This document shows positions 34,527 through 42,235 of a DNA stretch of 64,000 bases, piece after piece (the first letter of the stretch is position 1; the number at the start of each line of letters is the position of its first letter). Below the pieces are notes generated by a model. It saw only the letters and a list, made by a program, of their open reading frames with translations, had not been told where the DNA came from and did no database searches. Both the position numbers and the translations under genes were made by a program. Source of the DNA: DAOTTY01 sp034437575 (GTDB lineage: Bacteria > Chloroflexota > Anaerolineae > Aggregatilineales > Phototrophicaceae); the NCBI GenBank assembly GCA_034437575.1, contig DAOTTY010000134.1, positions 1-64,000 on the forward strand, given 5' to 3'.

Positions 34527-35636
34527 ATGCAAACTTTACGCCCTTACATCGTGACGATTTTCGCTCTCAGCGTCTATGTTGTTTTTGTATGGGTCGCATT
34601 TGGCAGCCCGTTGGCCCTCGTCACCCCCGGCTCAAACTTTAGCCCAACTGAAATGTTCATCTACTCTGATGAAGGCTACGATGGGCAGTTCGTTTACTAC
34701 ATCGCCCGCGACCCGCTCAATGCCGCCCCCCTCATAGACGTGCCCGCCTATCGCTACCAGCGGGTGCTGCTGCCCGCGCTGGGATGGCTGCTCAGTTTGG
34801 GGCAGGCCCCGCTGCTGCCATTTGCGCTGCTGCTGGTAAACGGGGTCGCGCTGGCCGGGTCTGCCGCACTGTTAGAAAATCTGCTGCGTCAGCACAAGGT
34901 CAGCCGCTGGTACGCTCTGGGCTACAGCCTGTCTTTGGCGGCGCTGGGTGGGGCCAGGCTTACACTACCAGAACCGTTAGCCTACGGTTTGTGCGTTGTG
35001 GGCGTGTGGCTCATCCTACGAGACCGCTGGCTGCCAGGTGCGATGATGTTCGCGTTTGCGGCCCTCGCCAAAGAAACGACGCTTGTGTTTGCGGCGGGGG
35101 TGGGGTTGCATCTGCTAATTCAGCGCAAACTCCCCCAGGCTTTCACGTTTGGCGCGGTGATCCTGGTGCCGTTTGCGGTGTGGCAGGGCGTGCTGTATCG
35201 GTGGTTGGGGTCACCGGGCATTGGCAGCGGCGGGGGCGGCGCTACCAGCTTTGAGGTCATCCCATTTATGGGTGTGGTTCGCATCCTGACGGAAGGCGGC
35301 ATCGCTGCGTTTGCCGCGCTTATGCTAATTTTGGCCCCTGCCGTGCTGCTGCCCACATTTTGGGGCCTGTGGCGCTGCTGGCGTGACTTTCGCATGAATC
35401 AATGGCATTTGTACACATGGCTGCTGCTGGTCAACAGTGCGATTATGCTGTTTGTGCCGTTTAGCACCTACCGTGAGCCGAACGGCATTCTGCGGTTTAT
35501 TGCGGGGCTGCAACTCGCCGTGATTTTGTATGCAGCGCACCGGCGCAACCGGCGGGCGCTGCGCCTTTCATCCTACTGGGCGTTTACGGTGCTGCTGGTC
35601 ATCGCGTCCGATGCGGCGGTGGCCTTTGGCGGTTGA
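34527..35636 (+). CDS. GT-C type membrane protein, probable surface-polymer glycosyltransferase
   Basis: The 369-residue protein has about nine membrane helices. The first loop carries SDEGYDGQFVYYIARDP, a motif (GYDGQF.YY.A.DP) typical of a family linked to cell-surface glycopolymer formation; GT-C chemistry is likely, with the DG acid in the active loop. ATG 34527 was chosen because the open frame upstream (34458) is not membrane-like. This is the only plus-strand gene of the glycan island. Its last 64 bases overlap the end of the convergent YfhO-type gene. Confidence 0.75.
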   Translation: MQTLRPYIVTIFALSVYVVFVWVAFGSPLALVTPGSNFSPTEMFIYSDEGYDGQFVYYIARDPLNAAPLIDVPAYRYQRVLLPALGWLLSLGQAPLLPFALLLVNGVALAGSAALLENLLRQHKVSRWYALGYSLSLAALGGARLTLPEPLAYGLCVVGVWLILRDRWLPGAMMFAFAALAKETTLVFAAGVGLHLLIQRKLPQAFTFGAVILVPFAVWQGVLYRWLGSPGIGSGGGGATSFEVIPFMGVVRILTEGGIAAFAALMLILAPAVLLPTFWGLWRCWRDFRMNQWHLYTWLLLVNSAIMLFVPFSTYREPNGILRFIAGLQLAVILYAAHRRNRRALRLSSYWAFTVLLVIASDAAVAFGG

Positions 35637-37840
35637 GGGCGTCGGCCAACAGCAAACAAGCCCCCCAGCACGGCCAGCGACAACAGGCTGATGATCGCGC
35701 CCGGCCTAACCCACCAAACCCGATACTGCAAAGCAAAATCAGCTTCTAGCGGCTGCACCCTGGTAAAGTAGGGTTGCTCAAAATCACAAACAACCTCCCC
35801 CCCACCCGGCAGCGTCCACCCTGCAACACACAGGTCACGTAACAGGACGGTGGCCGGGGGTGCGTCACTGGCAAACTGCACCCCCGTCCAGTTGAACCCG
35901 TCCGTTAACGTCGCTGCCGCCCCTGCCCGCTGTACTGGGTTGGCAATCTCAACCAGCCCGTCCGCCCTGTACACCCGGTCTACAGCGTAATCTGCAAGCG
36001 CAGCGGTATCGTCCGGTATCGAGTCGATCATGGTTTCATACTCAGCCAGCACCAGCGGGTCAAAGTTGTTAAGCAGGTATTGGCGGTCAAGCAGGTTCAT
36101 GTTGGGCAAATTCGCCCGCCGGAAGCCCTGCCAATCCGACTGGGCTATGCGGTAGTCTTGCCCGTTAAGCCAGGGTTCAAAACCGAGGTCTTCCAGGTCA
36201 GCAAACTCCGGGCCGTCGTCCGTCATCCGCTGACCAAACAACACCAGATCGAGCGTTTCTGGCGGCCAGTACCCGCGATAGCTTGCATTTGTATCTATGT
36301 TACCGCCCGGCAGCGGATTGTAGAACGCAGCGGGCACCGTCGGGTTAAGGCCGCGTGTCGCCCACCCCAAATCTGCCCCCACAACGACGATCACGGCCAC
36401 CGCCCACGCACGGTTCCACCACCCCGGCAGCGGTGTGAAGCGCTCCGGCACATTACCCGCCCGCAGCAGCGTAAGCGCCCCCGCCAGCGCAACCCACAGC
36501 GCCGTCATGCCCACCTCACGCACGAGTACCCGTACCCCCGCAATGGCCGTGACATCCGGCGGCAAATACACCGGGGATACCACCGCCAACAGCCCCGCGC
36601 CCACCGCGCCCGCTGTCGCCAGCCGCGTCCAAAAGATGACCCACTTACCCTCACCCCAACTTGTCACGCCGATGCCCGCCAGCACACTTAATCCAAACAC
36701 CGTCCACAGGTGCCAGCGTCCCGGTGCCTGAAACAGATCAAACGTGGGCACAGTGCGATACAAAAACGGAAAAATCGGTGTGTGACGGCCCAATGCCAGC
36801 GCAAACCCGATGACCACCACCAGCAACCAGAACGGCACATCCTGCTGATACAGCGGCACATGATCCCGGCGGCGGGCAGCGCGACCCACCCACGCGAAGA
36901 CGGCCATAACCGCCGCCATCAGCGGAACCAGCCCCACATACACCGCTTCTTCGTAAAACAGCCCGCGTGCCAAATACGACCCATCCCCCGGATTGCCAAA
37001 CACATTCGGTGCCAGCAAATTCACCGTCCGCAGGGGCGCATAACTAAAGTTGAAGGCCAGCGCTTCTTCACCATAGCCGCCCGCCCGCTGCGAATTCACC
37101 AGCAAGTCAGCCGTGGCCAACAACTGCATGAATGCCACACCCGCGCCCAGCATCACCGCCAGCAGGGCCGCCCCCAACCGCAGCCCCCGCCCCGCAGCCG
37201 CCCGCCGCGCAGCCACCCACACACAGTACAACCCGGTCAGCAGCAGCGCATACCACGCCGTCTGTGCGTGCCCTGCCGTCAGGACAAGCGCCGTTATCAG
37301 CGCCAACCACGCTAAACTCCGCCGACTGCCCCCCTGCATCACGCCGAGTGCGGCCCACAGCAAAAACGGCAGCCACGCCGTCACGCTCACCACCGGGTAC
37401 GTGCCCAACCGCGCCACCACATAACTCGTCAGCGCGAAGGCCAGCGCACTCACCCCGCGCCCCACCGCCGGGACGCCAAGCCGCCCGCCAAACAGCCCCA
37501 TCCCCCACCCGGCGATGAACAAATGCAGCACCGCAGTCACGCTCATTAGCCAGCCCAGGGCGGCATAACCCGGCGCGAGTATCCCCGGCCAGTTCAACGG
37601 GTACAGCACCGCCGATTGGTAATTCGCAAACAGGGGTGCCCCCGCCCCGTTAAACGGGTTCCACAGGGGCAAATGGCCCGCCCGCAGCGCATCAAACGCA
37701 TACGCCCGCCAGGGCACAAATTGCAGCGCAGGCAGCCCCCAAAAAAACGCCTCGCCGGTCAGCAGCCGCCAGTACGCCACCCCCAGCACCCCCGCCAGCA
37801 CAGCCAGCGGCGCTGCCCGCACCACACGATCATTCTCCAC
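35573..37840 (-). CDS. YfhO-family large membrane protein, probable glycosyltransferase
   Basis: The 755-residue protein has about 12 membrane segments and a C-terminal extracytoplasmic region (about residues 500-710) before a last helix. The start region FVPWRAYAFDALRAGHLPLWNPFNGAGAPL matches the YfhO pattern (PW...LP.WNP...G). Firmicute YfhO is needed for teichoic-acid or glycolipid glycosylation with undecaprenyl-phosphate sugars. It starts at GTG 37840, 11 bases inside the end of the similar gene at 37830. Its 3' end overlaps the plus-strand gene at 34527 by 64 bases. Confidence 0.8.
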   Translation of the reverse strand: MENDRVVRAAPLAVLAGVLGVAYWRLLTGEAFFWGLPALQFVPWRAYAFDALRAGHLPLWNPFNGAGAPLFANYQSAVLYPLNWPGILAPGYAALGWLMSVTAVLHLFIAGWGMGLFGGRLGVPAVGRGVSALAFALTSYVVARLGTYPVVSVTAWLPFLLWAALGVMQGGSRRSLAWLALITALVLTAGHAQTAWYALLLTGLYCVWVAARRAAAGRGLRLGAALLAVMLGAGVAFMQLLATADLLVNSQRAGGYGEEALAFNFSYAPLRTVNLLAPNVFGNPGDGSYLARGLFYEEAVYVGLVPLMAAVMAVFAWVGRAARRRDHVPLYQQDVPFWLLVVVIGFALALGRHTPIFPFLYRTVPTFDLFQAPGRWHLWTVFGLSVLAGIGVTSWGEGKWVIFWTRLATAGAVGAGLLAVVSPVYLPPDVTAIAGVRVLVREVGMTALWVALAGALTLLRAGNVPERFTPLPGWWNRAWAVAVIVVVGADLGWATRGLNPTVPAAFYNPLPGGNIDTNASYRGYWPPETLDLVLFGQRMTDDGPEFADLEDLGFEPWLNGQDYRIAQSDWQGFRRANLPNMNLLDRQYLLNNFDPLVLAEYETMIDSIPDDTAALADYAVDRVYRADGLVEIANPVQRAGAAATLTDGFNWTGVQFASDAPPATVLLRDLCVAGWTLPGGGEVVCDFEQPYFTRVQPLEADFALQYRVWWVRPGAIISLLSLAVLGGLFAVGRRPQPPKATAASDAMTSSTVNAQ

Positions 37841-39785
37841 GCCGCGCCTCCCGGATGTTTAACACAGTCATTGTCAGGCCGACTAACACAAAACTCACCG
37901 CAGACACCCACACCGCCACCATCGTCACCCGGTCTAAACGGGCTACCACTGCCGCCGGGAGCAGTTCCGGTGCGGGTTGTGCGGCGTCGTAGCGCTCATT
38001 GCGGTAGATGTTCACACCGCCCACCGTCTCAACATACGTCAGCCCCACCACATCGAACTCATACGCCGCAATCACATGGCTCACGCGCCAACGCGCCAGT
38101 TCTGCCGGGTTGGGGTTAATGCCCTCGTTCACAAAGGGCAGGTCGTCTTCACTTTCGACCGCACCCAGCGGCGGCAATACCACAGAATAGCCCTCAACCG
38201 GCACATTGCTGGCCGCTTCCATCGCCTCCACAAACGCCCGCAACTGGAACGGATCAACGCCGTTGAACAGCCGCAGCCCACCCACACGGGCCACTTCCTG
38301 GGGCAGCGCATAACTCGGTGAATACACCACATCGGCGTCTTCTAGCGCTGCAACCAGGTCAGCGTAGGGCGCACGCCACTCATCTGCGCCGCGCCACTCT
38401 AACCACTGCACGCCCGTTACAGCCACATCCGCGAACGTCAGCGCAATCAAAGACACGGCCACCACCCGCGCCCGGCCCCGGCGCAGCAGCACCGCCAACA
38501 GCACCCCAGCCAGCCCCAACCCCTGCGCGATCATCAGCGCGGCGGCGGACTGCGGCAGGTCAATCAGGCCCGTGACTAAGAGGGTAACGCCACACGCCAT
38601 CAGCAAGCCTGCCGCGCCCGCCGCCACCAGCCGCCACCAAAAGATCACCTTGGGCGGGTCAGCGTCCCGCCAACGGGCGGCTGCATCCATGAGCGCCTGC
38701 AAGCCATATCCCGCCAGAACAGCCGCACACAACACCACCAGCCACCACGCCCGCCCCGGTACCCGAAACCACCGCACCGCCTCAAGCTGCGCCAGCCCCC
38801 GCCAGAAGGGGGTATTCACACCCAGCGCCCACAACGCCGCTACCAGCACCGCACTCCCCCAAAACACACGCCCGCCCACAGGCTGCGCCGCCCAGCCGAT
38901 CACCGCCAAAAACAACACCGGCAGCGATAAATACACCATCGTCTCAAAGCCACCGCCCCCCGTATGCGGCGGCAGCAGCAGCCCAGCCAACCCGAACGGC
39001 TCCAACGAGAATGTCCCCGCCTCGTCAAGGGTCAGGGCAGCGCGGCTCAAAAACGGCTGCCAGCTTAGCAACGGAACCACCAGTGCCGCTACCAGCAGCG
39101 CCAACGGGAGAACAGCAATCGCTGCCCAGGCCATCCGCCTGACTGACCGCTCATCGACACAGCGCCACACCGCATACCCGCCCGCAAACAACACCCCAAA
39201 CAGCGCAATCCGCACATCGGCCAGCGCCAACAGTGCCGCTACCAGCGCCACCTGCAACACAAACAACCGCCAGTCAGCCACCCGCCGCGTGAGCAGCCAC
39301 ACCAGCCAGGGCAGCCACGCCAACGCATACACCACATCCAGGTGACCCGCGCCTAACGTAGCGACCATGCGCGGGGCCAGCCCATATGCCAACGTCGCCA
39401 GCGCCGCCGCTTCGGGGCGCAGGTCAAGTGACCGCGCCCATGCCCACATCCCCGCAGCAGCGATGGTCAAATGCAGCAGCACCATCACGTTCAGGTGCAG
39501 CGATGGCGGCAAAAGCACTGTCAACCACTGCACCGGATAGCTTGTCTTATTAAGGGGGTTCGCCGCAAACGGCGCTGCGTAGAAAATCGCGTCCTGCCAC
39601 AGCGGATACTCACCGCCCAACAGCGCCGCACGGGTCGTAAACGCTGCGCTCCAGTGGGCGGTTAACGCATCGGAATAAGGCTGGCCGGGGATGAAAGGCA
39701 CCGCGCCGGGGCGCATTCCCGACAGCAGCAAAAAGCCCCCCACCAGCCCCACAACGGCGAGTTTAAGGCCGGTAGACCAGGACAT
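37830..39785 (-). CDS. YfhO-like large membrane protein, probable glycosyltransferase
   Basis: The 651-residue protein has about 12 membrane helices and an outer C-terminal domain (about residues 520-625). The first loop reads PGQPYSDALTAHW and GEYPLWQDAIFYAAPFAANPL, resembling the neighbouring YfhO-type protein, so the pair probably arose by duplication. The reading frame is open to 40004, but the N-terminal 73 residues of that version are shadow sequence of the upstream gene; ATG 39785 gives a normal first helix and a 23-base overlap with the previous gene. The function is inferred from similarity of layout. Confidence 0.75.
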   Translation of the reverse strand: MSWSTGLKLAVVGLVGGFLLLSGMRPGAVPFIPGQPYSDALTAHWSAAFTTRAALLGGEYPLWQDAIFYAAPFAANPLNKTSYPVQWLTVLLPPSLHLNVMVLLHLTIAAAGMWAWARSLDLRPEAAALATLAYGLAPRMVATLGAGHLDVVYALAWLPWLVWLLTRRVADWRLFVLQVALVAALLALADVRIALFGVLFAGGYAVWRCVDERSVRRMAWAAIAVLPLALLVAALVVPLLSWQPFLSRAALTLDEAGTFSLEPFGLAGLLLPPHTGGGGFETMVYLSLPVLFLAVIGWAAQPVGGRVFWGSAVLVAALWALGVNTPFWRGLAQLEAVRWFRVPGRAWWLVVLCAAVLAGYGLQALMDAAARWRDADPPKVIFWWRLVAAGAAGLLMACGVTLLVTGLIDLPQSAAALMIAQGLGLAGVLLAVLLRRGRARVVAVSLIALTFADVAVTGVQWLEWRGADEWRAPYADLVAALEDADVVYSPSYALPQEVARVGGLRLFNGVDPFQLRAFVEAMEAASNVPVEGYSVVLPPLGAVESEDDLPFVNEGINPNPAELARWRVSHVIAAYEFDVVGLTYVETVGGVNIYRNERYDAAQPAPELLPAAVVARLDRVTMVAVWVSAVSFVLVGLTMTVLNIREARRGE

Positions 39786-41412
39786 CACCGAACTGCCGCA
39801 CTTCCTCCAGGCCCGCTGCACACGCGGGGTTATCGCCATTGCGTTCACGCTCGATTGGCCCAACCAGCACATAGGCAACCCCGTGCTGGCGCACCACCCG
39901 CTCACACACCGCCGCGTCCACGTCTGCTGCCCCATACCAGGCAGCCACCTCTGCCTTACGGGCGTCTGCGTTAAGCGTTTCAAACGGATGCCCATACACC
40001 ACACGCATACCCGCTTCCCCCGGCAACCATAAAGACACCGACTCTGACGCCATCACCACCGTGCCGTGTTCCACTTCGGTGTTCAACCACTGGAAGGCCG
40101 CATCATAGTCCGCGTCCAGGTAAAAGCGCGGGTCTGCCGTACTCACAGACGCAACGAACCACAACACCAGCAAAAACCCGTTCCCGATTGCCGATATGCC
40201 ATACACCCCCGCCAAAAAACGGTTACGGTACGTCTCCGCACGGTCATCTAACCAGAAGTCCATCAACGCCCGCGTGGTAAAGTACGCCACCGGCAGCATC
40301 ATCCCAATGGCGAAGCGCCGCTGGGCACTCGTCGGGAAGTAAACCATCACCAGCATCAGCACCAACCACAACAGCATAAATTGGTCGCCATCGGGTTCAA
40401 ACCGGCGGATGGCCCGCCAGATGCCCGGCAGGGCCAACAGCAGCGGCAGCCCAAACCCGGCCAAAAAATGCCAGGGCATCGGTGCCAAATTCACGTTCTG
40501 CTGCATCCATGCGGCCACCTCCGGGTTGTAGCGGATTTCTGCAATGTAATAACCGCCGATGGGCAGCGCAGGCAGTACCAACAGCATAAACCATCGGAAC
40601 TGGTACAAAATGACTTTGCGCTGGCGCACCCAGTCAATCACCATGAGCAGCCCCACCGCCCCGGTAAAGGGCACCAGCCCGTGCGGGGCCACCAGCCCCA
40701 GCCCCGTTGCCGATAAGATCAGCGTCAGGCCGCCGTTGTGGATGGTCGGGTCGCTGCGGAAGCCAGGCCGAAACACCACAACAATCACGCCTGCGCTAAG
40801 GGCCAACAGCGCAAACGCCACCGGGAACTGCACATTCGTGGCCGCACTGTACAATGCAAACGCCTCCGGGATGACCAGATCAGGCGTTTGAATCGCATCC
40901 GCGCTTTGCAGGCCCAGCAGCAGCAGCAGCCAACCGAACCCACTCCCCAACACCGTAATGATAAAGAACACCCGGCGCGTGCGCTCCCGACGCCAGATAA
41001 CCGACGCAAACTGGTAAATCGCCAGGAACATCAGCAGCGACGCCAGCACACGCCCTGCGTGATAGGCAATCTGTGGCGAGACGCCCATATAGCGCGAAAG
41101 CTGCCCCAACCCGTTGTAAAGCAGCGTGATGTAAGCGCCCTGGGTGGCGTCGGGCGTGTGCCGAAAAATCGTGCGCCACTGGCCTTCCTGGCCGAGCTGT
41201 ATCTTAGAAAAATACGTCGCCCCGTCAATCGGGTTAGACAGCAGCCCCATAAACACCTTGCCCCCCTCGGTGGCATCTACCCAGTGGGCATACAGCAGCG
41301 GGGCAGAAACCACCACCAGCAATATCGCCCCCACCACCAACACCCAACGCCATTCTGACGACGAGGCCTGACTCACGGACACAGCAGAGATTTGCTGACG
41401 GCTGACTGCCAA
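39763..41412 (-). CDS. GT-C type multi-spanning membrane protein
   Basis: The 549-residue protein has about 11 membrane segments and a C-terminal soluble part (about residues 430-549). The first external loop carries HWVDATEGGKVFMG and NPIDGATYFSKIQLGQEGQW, with several candidate catalytic acids. It opens with TTG 41412 and a strong GGGAAGGA site about eight bases upstream, and is the first gene of the three-gene operon ending at 35573. It is divergent from the zinc-ribbon gene across 90 bases. Confidence 0.73.
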   Translation of the reverse strand: MAVSRQQISAVSVSQASSSEWRWVLVVGAILLVVVSAPLLYAHWVDATEGGKVFMGLLSNPIDGATYFSKIQLGQEGQWRTIFRHTPDATQGAYITLLYNGLGQLSRYMGVSPQIAYHAGRVLASLLMFLAIYQFASVIWRRERTRRVFFIITVLGSGFGWLLLLLGLQSADAIQTPDLVIPEAFALYSAATNVQFPVAFALLALSAGVIVVVFRPGFRSDPTIHNGGLTLILSATGLGLVAPHGLVPFTGAVGLLMVIDWVRQRKVILYQFRWFMLLVLPALPIGGYYIAEIRYNPEVAAWMQQNVNLAPMPWHFLAGFGLPLLLALPGIWRAIRRFEPDGDQFMLLWLVLMLVMVYFPTSAQRRFAIGMMLPVAYFTTRALMDFWLDDRAETYRNRFLAGVYGISAIGNGFLLVLWFVASVSTADPRFYLDADYDAAFQWLNTEVEHGTVVMASESVSLWLPGEAGMRVVYGHPFETLNADARKAEVAAWYGAADVDAAVCERVVRQHGVAYVLVGPIERERNGDNPACAAGLEEVRQFGDVLVYRP

Positions 41413-41502
41413 TGTGCGTTCCTTCCCGTCACAGGTTACAATTGGATTTAGTCTACAATAGCGAACACATCTAAACCAGTAAACCAGCTACCAAGATTTA
41501 TT

Positions 41503-42204
41503 ATGGTTAACGCCAAATCACTCCTTAAACTTCAAGACATCGAACAACAAATCGCCGCTGCCCAGGGCCGCATTCGTGAATTAGATGCCGAAATCGGCAC
41601 CGATGAACGGCTACAGGCTGCCCAAACTGCCCTGCGAAGCGCCCAAACTGCCCTGCCACCGCTGCAAAAACAAATCCGGTCCTACGAGCTTGATCTTGAC
41701 GAAACCCGAACAAAAGCCGACGGCCTGGAAGAGCGCCTTTACAGCGGTGCCATCAAAAACCCGAAGGAAATGCAAGAACTTCAACAAGAAATTGCTTCGC
41801 TCAAGCAAAAGCAACACAACCTGGAAGACACCATGCTCACTGTTATGGAGGACGCCGAAACCGCCGAAGCCGCCATCGAAGCACGTCAGGCCGACCTCCA
41901 AACGGCCACCCGCGCCGTCCAGGATCGCCATAACTTGCTCACGGGTGAGCGCGACCGCAAAGCCGAAGACGTTAAAAACCTGGAAAAGCAGCGTGCCGCC
42001 ACCATTACCCTACTCAGCCCCGACGAACTCAAGTTATACCAGCAGCTTAGGCCCCGCACACGCGGCTTACCCGTCGCCAAGATGGCCAACGACGGCATCT
42101 GCGGGGCCTGCGGTGTTCAGCAAAATCAGACCGCCCAATCCAACATCCGGCGCGGCACACTGGGCCAGTGCGCCAACTGCCAGCGCATCCTCGTGTATCT
42201 ATAG
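41503..42204 (+). CDS. Coiled-coil protein with C-terminal zinc ribbon (zf-RING_7/DUF164 type)
   Basis: The 233-residue protein is a long antiparallel coiled coil (about residues 5-180) followed by a C4 zinc ribbon: CGACG near residue 200 and CANC near residue 224. This is the architecture of the CT398/DUF164 family, which is widespread in bacteria and has been linked to RNA polymerase or secretion partners in some species. No enzyme activity is expected. It lies 31 bases before the NACHT gene and may be co-transcribed with it. Confidence 0.85.
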   Translation: MVNAKSLLKLQDIEQQIAAAQGRIRELDAEIGTDERLQAAQTALRSAQTALPPLQKQIRSYELDLDETRTKADGLEERLYSGAIKNPKEMQELQQEIASLKQKQHNLEDTMLTVMEDAETAEAAIEARQADLQTATRAVQDRHNLLTGERDRKAEDVKNLEKQRAATITLLSPDELKLYQQLRPRTRGLPVAKMANDGICGACGVQQNQTAQSNIRRGTLGQCANCQRILVYL

Positions 42205-42235
42205 CTCTCATTAGCCCCCATTCAGGACGTTGCTC

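Noticed and set aside
38572..39345. Plus-strand open frame (257 codons) opposite the YfhO-like gene
   Set aside because: The Ser/Thr/Ala/Pro-rich sequence has no motif and is antisense to an intact 651-residue membrane protein.
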